Counted from the first letter of the stretch, positions 1 through 9,160 are shown. The stretch: DNA of 38,348 bases from Oscillospiraceae bacterium (GCA_004557855.1 SFFJ01000017.1:1-38348), one strand, 5' to 3'. Notes: generated from the sequence alone by a model not told the origin. Translations and numbers: made by a program.

Positions 1-38
1 CGGCGCTGTTCCAGCGTCAAATAACTGTATCCGTTCAA
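1..38 (-). CDS. 5' end of a leftward gene, possibly IS30-type transposase (partial)
   Basis: On the minus strand a perfect GGAGG (plus 47-51) lies 8 nt before a TTG codon at 38-36. Reading from it gives Met-Asn-Gly-Tyr-Ser-Tyr-Leu-Thr-Leu-Glu-Gln-Arg and runs off the window. The YSYLTLEQR start resembles the first residues of the N-terminal helix-turn-helix of IS30-family transposases (usual form HLTLEER). That similarity rests on about nine residues, so identity is a guess; only the start site and its ribosome site are directly seen. The gene body lies outside the window. Confidence 0.35.
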   Translation of the reverse strand, partial: MNGYSYLTLEQR

Positions 39-155
39 TGTTTTAACCTCCTTCCGCCTGCCTTCGGATAAAAAAATAATGCAGGAAAAACCGTAACGGT
101 TTCTTCTGCATTTAATGATACTCTCAACACCCGCAAATAAAATGGGCGGAAAGTG

Positions 156-184
156 TTGACAAGCAGGTTCGTTTTGTGTATAAT
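156..184 (+). promoter_or_regulatory. Consensus sigma-A promoter for the tRNA operon
   Basis: TTGACA (156-161) and TATAAT (179-184) are both perfect consensus with a 17-nt spacer. The -10 ends 43 nt before the first tRNA. A perfect core promoter is typical of stable-RNA operons. Confidence 0.9.
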
Positions 185-227
185 CTTGTTTGTTGGCACT
201 GAATGGATCGCCTTCAAAGCGTGATAT

Positions 228-303
228 AGGGGTATAGCTCAGTTGGTAGAGCAGTGGTCTCCAAAACCACGTGCCGAGGGTTCAAATCCTTCTGCCCCTG
301 CCA
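228..303 (+). tRNA. tRNA-Trp (anticodon CCA)
   Basis: A complete 76-nt cloverleaf. The seven-base acceptor stem AGGGGTA pairs with TGCCCCT (one G-T pair). The D-arm carries GCTCAGTTGGTAGAGC, the anticodon CCA is at 261-263, the T-loop is TTCAAAT, and the 3' CCA is encoded at 301-303. It is first in a two-tRNA operon, 4 nt ahead of tRNA-Thr, read from the consensus promoter upstream. Confidence 0.95.
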
Positions 304-307
304 ATTC

Positions 308-383
<76 letters not shown>

Positions 384-390
384 TAAAAAA

Positions 391-415
391 AGACACCCAA
401 TCGGGTGTCTTTTTT
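391..415 (+). terminator. Intrinsic terminator of the tRNA operon
   Basis: The stem AGACACCC / GGGTGTCT with loop AATC is followed by a run of T, and an A-run precedes it, so it may act in both directions. A near-identical copy occurs at 1622-1648 beyond the Bro-N gene. Confidence 0.9.
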
Positions 416-494
416 GTTATAGGGAGAAGAACGCCCCTTTCCCGCTTGGGGCGATTTGCATCATGGGGGTGCTTTCCGCCTTCGGAAATGCCCC

Positions 495-523
495 TTGGCG
501 AAAGGGCGGATACCTGCTATACT
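495..523 (+). promoter_or_regulatory. Extended -10 promoter of the Bro-N gene
   Basis: TTGGCG (495-500), a 17-nt spacer and TATACT (518-523), with TGC directly before the -10 (515-517) forming an extended -10. It lies 57 nt before the ATG at 581 and after the tRNA terminator, so the gene appears to be an independent transcription unit. Confidence 0.7.
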
Positions 524-580
524 GTAGAAAAAGGCAGGTTTTCGGAGATAAGCCGATATTGCAGGAGCGAGGTGAACGGA

Positions 581-1459
581 ATGGAACAGAATGATAAGAT
601 TCAGTTATTCGAGGACAAGCGCATCCGCACGGCGTGGGATGCGGAAAAGGAAGAATGGTATTTTTCCATTGTCGATGTCTGCGAGGTGTTGAGCGGCACA
701 GATAATCCACGCCGTTATTGGAGTGATCTCAAGAGAAAACTAAAGTCTGAAGGCGCAGTTGAACTGTACGAAAAAATCGTACAGTTGAAAATGACTGCTC
801 CAGACGGGAAAAAACGATTGACCGATGTGGCTGACACGGAGCAGCTCCTCCGTATCGTCCAATCCATTCCCTCGCCAAAAGCAGAACCGTTCCGCACCTG
901 GTTAGCACAGGTTGGCCGGGAGCGCATTGAGGAAACCATAGACCCGGAGTTGACCATCGACAGGGCGTTGGAAACCTATCTCAAGAAGGGTTATACCCGC
1001 GAGTGGATCAACCAGCGGCTGCAAGCCATTCAGGTTCGCAAGGAACTGACAGACGAGTGGGACGCCCGCGGCGTGCAGAAGGGCGTGGAGTACGCCATCC
1101 TCACCGATGAGATCTCCCGCGCATGGTCGGGGATGTCCACCCGGCAGTACAAAAATCTGAAGGGCTTGAAAAAGGAAAACCTCCGTGATAACATGACCAC
1201 GCTGGAGCTGGTGCTGAATATGCTGGCGGAAGCCACCACTACACAGTTTTCAAAGGATCGAAAGCCCTCGACCTTCCAAGAGAATCTGGAAGTTGCTAAA
1301 GCTGGCGGACAGGTCGCCGGGCGAACGAGGAAAGACATTGAGTCACAGTCCAATACGCCGGTCATCTCCCCAAAGAACGCCGCGCAGCTCAATCAGGTCG
1401 TGACTGATCTTCTGGAAGGGGCGGCTGCGGATATGAGCGAGATGCCAGAGGAAAAATAG
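581..1459 (+). CDS. Bro-N domain protein, phage antirepressor / DinD-like
   Basis: A 292-residue cytoplasmic protein. The start at 581 was chosen because it follows GGAG and GAGGTGAA ribosome-site-like sequence; an upstream ATG at 446 would precede the promoter. The N-terminal ~110 residues have the Bro-N pattern (FEDKRIRTAW, WYFSIVDVCEVL, YWSDLKRKL, RLTDVADTEQLLRIVQSI, FRTWLAQVG). The C-terminal half has the block of DinD/antirepressor-like proteins (EYAILTDEIS, LKGLKKENLRDNMT, LELVLNMLAEA). Bro-N proteins are known as phage antirepressors and DNA-binding or damage-inducible proteins; the exact role here is not visible. Base composition is clearly less GC-rich than the housekeeping genes to the right. 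The gene sits beside tRNAs and between two copies of the tRNA terminator, so acquisition by a phage or island is likely but inferred. Confidence 0.85.
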   Translation: MEQNDKIQLFEDKRIRTAWDAEKEEWYFSIVDVCEVLSGTDNPRRYWSDLKRKLKSEGAVELYEKIVQLKMTAPDGKKRLTDVADTEQLLRIVQSIPSPKAEPFRTWLAQVGRERIEETIDPELTIDRALETYLKKGYTREWINQRLQAIQVRKELTDEWDARGVQKGVEYAILTDEISRAWSGMSTRQYKNLKGLKKENLRDNMTTLELVLNMLAEATTTQFSKDRKPSTFQENLEVAKAGGQVAGRTRKDIESQSNTPVISPKNAAQLNQVVTDLLEGAAADMSEMPEEK

Positions 1460-1570
1460 CGTTTTCACATAACGGTTTTTCACGCGGCCAATTAGCAGCT
1501 CTTGAAAGCACCCATCAAAAAAGTTTGAGAAAAGTAAAAAAAGAACGGAGAATTCCGACTTACACATGGT

Positions 1571-1595
1571 ATTTTTGAGCCGGGGGTTCAAAAAT
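1571..1595. repeat. Perfect hairpin downstream of the Bro-N gene
   Basis: ATTTTTGAGCC, a GGG loop, then GGTTCAAAAAT gives an 11-bp stem (one G-T pair). It has no T-tract after it, so it is not a classical terminator. The remainder of 1460-1621 is AT-richer sequence with no convincing gene. Confidence 0.55.
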
Positions 1596-1621
1596 CTACA
1601 GTGGTACGGCATGACATAAAA

Positions 1622-1648
1622 AAGGCACCCAATCGGGTGTCTTTTTTT
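1622..1648 (+). terminator. Intrinsic terminator, second copy of the tRNA-operon terminator
   Basis: The stem GGCACCC / GGGTGTC with loop AATC is followed by seven T. The hairpin plus flanks (1615-1650) repeat 382-417 with about two differences. It is placed to end Bro-N transcription. Confidence 0.8.
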
Positions 1649-1830
1649 GTGCGGCAACGGGGGAATGCAGGGGGCACCCACGCATCCTTTTATGCTGTCA
1701 ACATCTCCCATGTGTAGCAAATTGCCATCCATAAAAATGCTGTTTCATGTAAAAATTATTATGATTTTGCAATTCGCGCCGACTTTTGCGCATTTCACGC
1801 CCGCCCCCGTTTTGCCCGGCCGCCCCGCGG

Positions 1831-1836
1831 TATAAT
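1831..1836 (+). promoter_or_regulatory. Perfect -10 box upstream of the surface-protein gene
   Basis: TATAAT 42 nt before the ATG at 1878. The only TTGnnn upstream (1812-1817) is 13 nt away, which is too close for a normal -35, so the promoter is incomplete or uses an activator. Confidence 0.4.
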
Positions 1837-1877
1837 AGGGATAATAGCGGCAAGTGCGCCAAAAAAGGAGGTTCCAC

Positions 1878-4800
1878 ATGAAAAAGCGAGTATTAAGCCT
1901 GCTGATGGCAATTGCCATCTGCCTTTCCATGCTGCCGTCGGCGGCGCTGGCGGAGATACCGGGAACCGGTACCAACGAGGTACAGACGGAGCAGCAGATT
2001 ACGGACGAGCAGAAGCCGGACGAGCAGAACCCGGACGAGCAGAAGCCGGACGAGCAGAAGCCGGATGAGCAGAACCCGGACGAGCAGAACCCGGACGAGC
2101 AGAACCCGGACGAGCAGAAGCCTGCCAAAGCCCCGAGGAAGGCACCAGCGGCAGAGACGCACACCGGTGACCACGGTAGATACATCCTGCCCGAGGGCGC
2201 AACGTGGCAGGGCGTTTCCAGTCTGGATGAAATCACCGAGGCGGGCAACTACTACCTGACCGGCTTTGTGACGATCAGCAGCACATGGAGGCCCGCCGAC
2301 GGCACGGTGCTTTGCCTCAACGGGTACGGCATTAGTTTGAACGGGAACGGCCCGGTCATCGAGGTTCAGCCCGATGTGACCTTCACTCTTTGCGACTGCA
2401 ACGGCAGCCAAAACCGATATACCCACGGAATCACGCACGGTGGTAACGGGAGAGGCGCCGGCGTGCTTGTGGGCCAGTCTGCCACCACAGAGGATACAGC
2501 CAGAACAAATACCGCCGTATTCAATATGTACGGCGGCGCAATCTACAATAACTACCCACAGAAAGCCAGCGGCGAGAACGCAGCCAGCGCCAGCGGCGTG
2601 CTTATCGGGGGCGGCACATTTAATATGTACGGCGGCAAGATCACCGGAAACAAGCTTGCTGAAGATGGCGGCCTTGGCGGCGGCGTGTTTGTCGCCAATC
2701 AGGGCAGCTTCCATATGAGCGGCGGCGAGATCAGCGGCAACCATGCTACAGAAGGCGGCGGCGTGTATGTGAATGAAAAGGGAACGTTCAACATGAAAGG
2801 CGGCAGCATTACCGGCAATACCTCCTCCTCTTACGGCGGCGGCGTGTATGTGTACAACGGGGCCGAATTCACCATGACCGGCGGCAGTATTACCGACAAT
2901 GTAGCCGGCGCCAGCAATGAGAATAAATCTTATGGCGGCGGCGTGTATTCTACCGGTACATTTACCATGACCGGCGGCAGCATCACCCGCAACAAAGCCA
3001 AGTATGGTGGTGGTGGCGTATGGACCGACGCATCCTTCACCGTCTCCGGCAACGTGAACATCACCGGCAACGTGAACATCGACGGCAAAACGGCGAGCAA
3101 CGTCTACCCGTCCCTTGTAAAGATTACCATCGGCAGGGAAGGTTTGAAGCCGGAAGCCAAAATCGGCGTGACTTACGGCAATACGATAGCGACCGGCAAG
3201 TATGTCACCATCGCCACCGGTGCGAAGGACAGCTGCACAGCGGACAATTTCACCGCCGATGCGGGCGAGCCTTACGGCATTAAGGTGGAGAGCACCGGCA
3301 GCGGCGTCGACGTCAACCTCTACAACGGCCTGCCGCATGAGCACCCCATTTGCGGCAAGACGTGCAGCCACACCGACAATGAGCATACCAATATAGAGTG
3401 GAAACCCGTTTCCGATCTGGATGCTATCACCGGGGCGGGCAACTACTACCTGACCCAAGATGTGACGAGTTCCAAAACGTGGACGTGCAGCAGTAATGTG
3501 AACCTCTGCCTGAACGGGCACAGTATCACGAGGAATGGCGATGGTAACGCCATCAATGTGACCCAAAATGCCACTTTCACCCTTTGCGACTGCGATGGCA
3601 GCAAAGCGGGCAACGGAAAAATCATCATCTCGAGTGCAAGATACGGCGTGAAAATAGAATCCAATGGCACTTTCTTTATGTATAGTGGTAGTATCAGCGG
3701 AACAGGTACCGGCGTGGATGTTTCCAGCGGCAGCAGCAAATTTAATATGTACGGCGGCGCCATCGAGGGGAACACTTGGCACGGCGTTAACAACTCCGGC
3801 ACCTTCAATATGTATGGCGGTGTCATCAAGGGGAACGATCGGTGCGGCGTTTACAATACCGAGAATACCTTCAATATGTACGGCGGCAGCATCACCGGAA
3901 ACGGGCTTAAAGACAAAGAGAGCCTTGGCGGCGTGTATGTGGAGGACGGCACAGTCAACGTCTCCGGAGATGTGACCATCACCGGCAACACGGCAAAGGG
4001 CAACACGAGCAACGTCTATTTGCCCGCTGGTAAGACCATCACGGTCATCGGTGCGCTTGGTGAGAACGCCAAAATCGGCGTGACCACGGCGAATACGCCT
4101 GCCGAAGGTAGCTACCTCACCATTGCCAAGGGCATAGATAAGAATTCCTCCGAGTACACCCTGACGGAAACCGACCTGAACGCCTTTACCAGCGACGTCG
4201 GCAACAGCTACGGCAAGCGGCTCAACGGCAACAGCATCATCTTCACCAAAGGCGACCTGCATATCCACGCCCTCTGCGGCGCAAGCTGCACGCACACCGG
4301 CACGCACAGCGAAGAGGTGTGGAAGCCGCTGACGTATGACGCAAAGACACAGACGCTGTATTACGGCGGGACTGCTGTTCCGAACGAGGTCACAAAGCAT
4401 ATCACCGGCTATGACAAGAATAATAATGCCGTGTATGGAAACTACAGGTCGCACACGCTTCCGTCCGGCAACTATTACCTGACGGCAGACATCGCACTAA
4501 CTGGCGGCACGGTAGGGACGGATACAACTGTGGGCGGCGAGATCTACATTGAGGGCTATAACGCAAATGTGAACCTCTGCCTGAACGGCCACACCCTCTC
4601 CGTGACGAACGCCAACAGTGCCGTTATCAGTATCTCAAAGGCCCAAGAGTTTACCATGAGTGACTGCAAGGGCAACGGCAAGCTTCAGACTGCCGATAGC
4701 GGCCATAGCGTTGTGCAGGCCTACAGCGATAATAATAACTATAAAGGCACGTTTACCATGTACGGCGGCACGATCTCCGGTGCACGGTTTGGCGTGTGGG

Positions 4801-7800
4801 CGACCAACAGCGGCGGCAGCTTCAATATGTTCGGCGGTACGATCACCGGAAACGAATATGGCGTGTCGATCAGCTCTAACGCTTCCTTTACGATCGGCGG
4901 CACGGTGAACATCACCGGCAACACAAAGAATGTCGATTTAGGCGAAAATGTAACCATCACCATCGATAAGAGCCTGACGCAGGATGCCCGCATCGGCATC
5001 ACCATAGCGAAAGAGCCTACGGCGGACAACCCGATTCAGTTCGCCACCGGGGCGACCGGAGAGCTGGACTACACCGGGATTTTCACCCCGGACGCGAAAG
5101 ACAAGAGCTACGTGATCAGCAAGGGCGATGGCGGCAATCTCCTCCTCGGCCTGCACCAGCACAGCTGGAGCTACACGGCGAACGGTGCGACTATCACCGC
5201 CAAGTGCACGGCGACCGGCTGCCCGCTGAAGGACAAGAACGGCGGCAGCGTGACGATTTCCGCATCCAATGCAGTTTATGACCGCAGTTCCAAGGCGGCG
5301 GCGGTAACTGCCAACGATTGGAAGGGTGATGCTGTGGACAGCATCAAGGTGACGTACACCGGCCGGAATGGAACCAATTACAATTCCACCGATGCCCCCA
5401 CCAATGCGGGCGAGTATACCGCCAGCATCACGCTGGGCGAGGGTGAAAATGCCAAGACCGCCAGCGTGGAGTATAGCATTGAGAAGGCCTCGCTGGAGTA
5501 CACGCTCCCCGTCAATCTGGAAGCTGTCTACGGCAGCACCCTCGCCAGTGTGAAGCTGCCCACCGGCTGGGCCTGGAAGGATGCCACACAGAGTGTGGGC
5601 AGCGTGGGCGAGAAAACCTTTAAGGCAACCTACACGCCCGACGATGCGAACTACCATGCAGTTACCGACATTGACGTTACGGTAACCGTGAACAAGGCAC
5701 CTGTCACGATTCAAATCGCCGGTATGCCCAAGGGCCCCATCGCCTACGGCGACACCTTCGTTCTGACCATCACCCAGACCGGTGACAGCAGTGCAGTCCC
5801 CGCAAAATGGACGAAGTTCAGCAACGATCGGCACTTCGAATACCTCCGGGAGCAGTCCGATCCTGAAAAAGGCAAGTTCAAGTTCCGGGCCACTGGTGTC
5901 TGCACCGGGAACGGATGCAGCCAGAAGTTCACCGTGGAATTTGAGAGCGATACGCATAAGGGCAGCCTCACCGTGAGTACACCGAACGTCACCAAGAAAA
6001 CGCTGACCGGGGAAGATCTGGTTTTCGGCGGTCTTCCTACCGACTTCACCAAGACCTATGACGGCAGCACGAGCTTCACAAAAGCTAGTGTAGAGATCAA
6101 ATCCGGCGCCAAGGTGAACACAACCGATGTACTGCCCGCTGTGAACGGCAGTTATGTCTACAACAGCAAGGATGTCAAGGATGCCCAAAAGGTGATCTTC
6201 ACCTCCGAGAAGACGGAAAGTGAAAACTACATCCTGCCTGCAGGCCTTGTGGTGGAGCGTAAAGCAAAGATTGAGCCTGCTGCCATCACCGTGACCCCGA
6301 ACGCTGTGAGCAAGACCTATGGCGCGGATGACCCTGTTCTGACCTATGGTGTTTCCGGCGCGGTGAACAGCGAAACGCCTGCCTTTACCGGTGCGCTGGC
6401 GAGAGCCGAGGGCAAGAATGTCGGCGACTATGCCATCAACCGGGGTACACTGGCACTGGCAGATAAGGATACCTTCAAGGCCGGAAACTACAAGCTGAAG
6501 TTCACGAGCAAAGGGAACCTTACCATTACAAAAGCCAAACCTGAAATCACCGCCGCTTCGAAGCAGATCACGAAGAACGGCGTCGAGGTAGATATCACCG
6601 GATGGGCTTCCTTTAACAACAACGACAGCGGTGCAAAGCTGACCTACACGCTGGTCGGTGCGCCTATCGGCATCACCCTTACCGGCAACAAGCTGATAGC
6701 TGACCCGAGTACCGTCGTGCATACGTTCAGCATCAAGGTAAGTGCCGAAGCTACGGCAAACTTCACTGCACCGGACGAAGTTACCTTTACAGTGACTGTA
6801 GTAAACAAGGACGATGCAGGCGTGAGCATCACCACCCCGCCAACCAGCAAGACCTATGGCGATGCGGATTTCACCGTGACTGCCGCCAATGGTGTTACGG
6901 AGACCACCGGCAATAACGGCAAGTGGACTTGGACCAGCTCCGATGATAGCATTCTGAAGATCGTTTCCGGTGCTGATTCCGCAACTGCCACCGTACAGGT
7001 GCTGAAGGCATCTGCCACCGGTGTGACCTTGACGGCTACCTATGATAGCGATACCCACATGGGCACCGCCACTACTGCTGCCATCACTGTGGCACCCAAG
7101 ACACTGACCGCAGATGATCTGGAATTCACCACGGATAGCACTTTCACCAAGACCTATGACGGCAGCACGAGCTTCACAAAGGCTAGTGTAGAGATCAGAT
7201 CCAACGCCAAGGTGAACACAACCGATGCGCTGCCCGCTGTGAACGGCAGTTATGTCTACAACAGCAAGGATGTTAAGGACGCCGAAAAGGTAACCTTCAC
7301 CTCCGAGAAGACGGAAAGTGAAAACTACATCCTGCCTGCAGGTTTGACCGTGGAGCACGCTGCCGGCATCACGCAGGCCACACCGACCTACACTGTCCCC
7401 ACCGGCCTGACTGCCAAGTACGGCCAGACGCTGGCAGATATCTCTCTGCCTGACGGCTGGGCCTGGATGGACAGCACCCTGTCCGTGGGCGACGTTTCCG
7501 ATGCCGCCAAGACCTTCAAGGTGAAGTTCACCCCCACCGACACCAACAACTACAAGACGGTTGAGAATATCAAGGTTTCCGTGACGGTGAACAAGGCAGA
7601 CGGCCGCGGCCTCAAGACGGCCGACCTGACGCAGAAGTTCACGGATGTCTCCGACCATGCCTACACACCGGATTGGTCCGTACTTCCCGGCGGACAGAAC
7701 TGGAGCTATAACAGCGAATACAGAGTCAGCACCGGCTCGAATGTTACACTTACCAAGCATGATTTCGCAGCGGACGGCAGCTTGCTGACCTATGCGGTCT

Positions 7801-8783
7801 CCGGCGGCAAGGCGGGGGACAAGATCACCATCACCCTCAAGGCGTCCTGCGGAAACTATGAGGATTTCACCATCACGCTGAACATCACCCTCACGGCGAA
7901 GGACATTCCCAATGTCACCGCCAAGGACATTGTTGTGACTTATGACGGAAATCCCATTCCCGCCGACAAGATCACAGGCACTGCTGATGTGGCCGGTACC
8001 TGGGAGTGGAAAGCCGGTACGGCAGTCACCAATGTGTCTGACAGCGGCACCAAGACCGTAGTGTTCAAGCCCGCCGACAGCGTGAATTATGCTGAAGTGG
8101 AGAAGACCATTACCGTCATCATCAACCGGGCCACCCCCACCGGTGAACCTAAATACACCGAGATCACGACCGGTGGCAAGACTTTGGCTGATGCGGCATT
8201 GATGCTGGCAGGCGGGACGATCTCCTTTGATGAGGGCGCGCTGGAATGGATCGATGAAAAGGGCAACAAGCTGTCTGATGAGACTGTGGTAGAGGCGAAC
8301 AAGTCCTACACATGGAGATTTACTCCGGCGAATACCAACTACACGACGCTGACCGGTACCATTGTACTGTACCCTGCTTCCACCGGCATTGTCATTTACA
8401 CCCCTGTGAATGATGCGATCTTTCTTTCCGGTGCGAACCAGATCGTTGCACCCGGCAGTGCAGCCACCTTCCGGATCAATAAGAATTTCGGCGAATTCCG
8501 TTCTGTGGCAGTTGACGGCGTGACACTGGATAAGTCGAACTACCGGGCATGGTCCGGCAGCACCTATGTGAAGCTGACTCCTGCCTATATGAAGACCTTG
8601 AGTGTCGGTACCCATACGCTGGCGGTTTACTTTACCGGCGCTACCGCAACAACCACCTTTACCATCAGCGCCGGTTCCAGCAACCCCGCTACCGGTGCGA
8701 GTGATTTTGCCGGCGTAGGTGCGGCTGTGGCAATGGCAGCGGTTTCGCTGCTGGGCGCTGCTGCGGTCCTCCGCAGGAAATAA
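1878..8783 (+). CDS. Giant secreted wall-anchored beta-helix/MBG repeat protein
   Basis: A 2301-residue protein. The start at 1878 has AGGAGG six nt upstream. In order: signal peptide 1-25 (cut after ALA); eight DEQ(K/N)P pentapeptides at 43-82; three right-handed beta-helix blocks at about 110-485, 507-791 and 814-1091, each opening with AGNYYLT or SGNYYLT and carrying rungs such as FNMYGGAI and FTMTGGSITGN. The blocks are separated by His/Cys linkers of the form HxHxxCGxxCxHT. MBG/YDG-type beta domains follow at about 1120-2140 (KTYDGS, YGSTLASVKLP, YGADDPVLTYG). A final domain precedes the sorting tail NPATG (2269-2273), a hydrophobic segment and RRK. It is probably an adhesin or glycan-binding surface protein; the ligand is unknown. 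NPxTG is a variant of LPxTG, and a sortase gene lies in the same window. It is less GC-rich than neighbouring housekeeping genes and internally repetitive. Confidence 0.85.
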   Translation: MKKRVLSLLMAIAICLSMLPSAALAEIPGTGTNEVQTEQQITDEQKPDEQNPDEQKPDEQKPDEQNPDEQNPDEQNPDEQKPAKAPRKAPAAETHTGDHGRYILPEGATWQGVSSLDEITEAGNYYLTGFVTISSTWRPADGTVLCLNGYGISLNGNGPVIEVQPDVTFTLCDCNGSQNRYTHGITHGGNGRGAGVLVGQSATTEDTARTNTAVFNMYGGAIYNNYPQKASGENAASASGVLIGGGTFNMYGGKITGNKLAEDGGLGGGVFVANQGSFHMSGGEISGNHATEGGGVYVNEKGTFNMKGGSITGNTSSSYGGGVYVYNGAEFTMTGGSITDNVAGASNENKSYGGGVYSTGTFTMTGGSITRNKAKYGGGGVWTDASFTVSGNVNITGNVNIDGKTASNVYPSLVKITIGREGLKPEAKIGVTYGNTIATGKYVTIATGAKDSCTADNFTADAGEPYGIKVESTGSGVDVNLYNGLPHEHPICGKTCSHTDNEHTNIEWKPVSDLDAITGAGNYYLTQDVTSSKTWTCSSNVNLCLNGHSITRNGDGNAINVTQNATFTLCDCDGSKAGNGKIIISSARYGVKIESNGTFFMYSGSISGTGTGVDVSSGSSKFNMYGGAIEGNTWHGVNNSGTFNMYGGVIKGNDRCGVYNTENTFNMYGGSITGNGLKDKESLGGVYVEDGTVNVSGDVTITGNTAKGNTSNVYLPAGKTITVIGALGENAKIGVTTANTPAEGSYLTIAKGIDKNSSEYTLTETDLNAFTSDVGNSYGKRLNGNSIIFTKGDLHIHALCGASCTHTGTHSEEVWKPLTYDAKTQTLYYGGTAVPNEVTKHITGYDKNNNAVYGNYRSHTLPSGNYYLTADIALTGGTVGTDTTVGGEIYIEGYNANVNLCLNGHTLSVTNANSAVISISKAQEFTMSDCKGNGKLQTADSGHSVVQAYSDNNNYKGTFTMYGGTISGARFGVWATNSGGSFNMFGGTITGNEYGVSISSNASFTIGGTVNITGNTKNVDLGENVTITIDKSLTQDARIGITIAKEPTADNPIQFATGATGELDYTGIFTPDAKDKSYVISKGDGGNLLLGLHQHSWSYTANGATITAKCTATGCPLKDKNGGSVTISASNAVYDRSSKAAAVTANDWKGDAVDSIKVTYTGRNGTNYNSTDAPTNAGEYTASITLGEGENAKTASVEYSIEKASLEYTLPVNLEAVYGSTLASVKLPTGWAWKDATQSVGSVGEKTFKATYTPDDANYHAVTDIDVTVTVNKAPVTIQIAGMPKGPIAYGDTFVLTITQTGDSSAVPAKWTKFSNDRHFEYLREQSDPEKGKFKFRATGVCTGNGCSQKFTVEFESDTHKGSLTVSTPNVTKKTLTGEDLVFGGLPTDFTKTYDGSTSFTKASVEIKSGAKVNTTDVLPAVNGSYVYNSKDVKDAQKVIFTSEKTESENYILPAGLVVERKAKIEPAAITVTPNAVSKTYGADDPVLTYGVSGAVNSETPAFTGALARAEGKNVGDYAINRGTLALADKDTFKAGNYKLKFTSKGNLTITKAKPEITAASKQITKNGVEVDITGWASFNNNDSGAKLTYTLVGAPIGITLTGNKLIADPSTVVHTFSIKVSAEATANFTAPDEVTFTVTVVNKDDAGVSITTPPTSKTYGDADFTVTAANGVTETTGNNGKWTWTSSDDSILKIVSGADSATATVQVLKASATGVTLTATYDSDTHMGTATTAAITVAPKTLTADDLEFTTDSTFTKTYDGSTSFTKASVEIRSNAKVNTTDALPAVNGSYVYNSKDVKDAEKVTFTSEKTESENYILPAGLTVEHAAGITQATPTYTVPTGLTAKYGQTLADISLPDGWAWMDSTLSVGDVSDAAKTFKVKFTPTDTNNYKTVENIKVSVTVNKADGRGLKTADLTQKFTDVSDHAYTPDWSVLPGGQNWSYNSEYRVSTGSNVTLTKHDFAADGSLLTYAVSGGKAGDKITITLKASCGNYEDFTITLNITLTAKDIPNVTAKDIVVTYDGNPIPADKITGTADVAGTWEWKAGTAVTNVSDSGTKTVVFKPADSVNYAEVEKTITVIINRATPTGEPKYTEITTGGKTLADAALMLAGGTISFDEGALEWIDEKGNKLSDETVVEANKSYTWRFTPANTNYTTLTGTIVLYPASTGIVIYTPVNDAIFLSGANQIVAPGSAATFRINKNFGEFRSVAVDGVTLDKSNYRAWSGSTYVKLTPAYMKTLSVGTHTLAVYFTGATATTTFTISAGSSNPATGASDFAGVGAAVAMAAVSLLGAAAVLRRK
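2004..2123 (+). repeat. Eight 15-bp tandem repeats encoding DEQ(K/N)P
   Basis: A perfect-register array of eight 15-nt units inside the surface-protein gene, differing mainly at the AAG/AAC codon. It follows the signal peptide and is a candidate for length variation by slippage in steps of five residues without loss of frame. Confidence 0.9.
6045..6245 (+). repeat. YDG-domain direct repeat, copy 1
   Basis: About 200 nt encoding KTYDGSTSFTKASVEI through NYILPAGL. It recurs at 7143-7343 with only scattered substitutions, mostly conservative at protein level, so the two domains arose by recent duplication or gene conversion. Confidence 0.85.
7143..7343 (+). repeat. YDG-domain direct repeat, copy 2
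   Basis: Second copy of the 6045-6245 segment, in the same frame within the same gene. Differences include Lys to Arg and Gly to Asn near the centre and Val to Ala before LPAVNG. Confidence 0.85.
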
Positions 8784-8835
8784 TGATTCCGGCTGCAAAC
8801 GGGCACTTGTGTGCAGTGCCCGGCCGGCAGAAACA

Positions 8836-8875
8836 GAGAGACCGCGGCATTTGCCGCGGCCTCTCCTTCCCTTTG
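8836..8875 (+). terminator. Terminator-like hairpin after the surface-protein gene
   Basis: GAGAG and CCGCGGCA pair with TGCCGCGG and CTCTC around a two-base loop (13 bp with one bulge), 53 nt after the stop. The tail is CT-rich rather than a pure T-run, so termination strength is uncertain. Confidence 0.6.
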
Positions 8876-8954
8876 CAGGGGCGCAGCCGACCTGCGGTGT
8901 GCGCCGCCCCGGTCGAAAAACTGCGGGCGAGGTGATATTCTGTGACGGTTCCTC

Positions 8955-8983
8955 TCGATTTTTTGCGTGAGCCGTGATATACT
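8955..8983 (+). promoter_or_regulatory. Extended -10 promoter candidate for sdaAB-sdaAA
   Basis: TATACT (8978-8983) preceded by TGA as an extended -10. The -35 position at 17 nt is TCGATT, a poor match. A cloverleaf repeat (9028-9108) would lie in the 5' leader. Confidence 0.45.
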
Positions 8984-9027
8984 GTTGACAGAACCTTTTG
9001 ACCGGCCTTTCATTGGGGCAGGGAGTC

Positions 9028-9108
9028 GGGGCGCAGCCCCTTTCGGCTCCGCCGAAAGCCGCGAGCTTCGCTCGCGGGCCCGCCCGAAGGGCGGGCGGGC
9101 TGCGCCCC
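9028..9108. repeat. Cloverleaf GC palindrome element (type GGGCGCAGCCC)
   Basis: The closing stem GGGCGCAGCCC / GGGCTGCGCCC encloses three hairpins: CTTTCGGC-TCC-GCCGAAAG, CGCGAGC-TTC-GCTCGCG and GCCCGCCC-GAA-GGGCGGGC. It lies in the leader region of sdaAB. With the hairpin at 8836 it accounts for most of the 377-nt gap 8784-9160. Confidence 0.85.
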
Positions 9109-9160
9109 GCGCCAAAAGGCAACCATCCCCGCAGGGGGAGAGAAAAGGAGCGAATGCCCT

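Noticed and set aside
35..217. Small leftward frame of 60 codons upstream of the tRNA genes
   Set aside because: It overlaps a perfect promoter on the other strand, has no ribosome site, and overlaps the better-supported TTG start at 38.
1571..1605. GGTTCAAAAATC as a tRNA T-arm fragment (att site)
   Set aside because: It does not match the T-arm of tRNA-Thr or tRNA-Trp nearby and is explained by a simple inverted repeat.
4938..9122. Very long open frame on the minus strand opposite the surface-protein gene
   Set aside because: It is antisense to a gene with signal peptide, domains and ribosome site; its composition is repetitive and matches no protein family. It exists because the repeat protein's codon use leaves few antisense stops.
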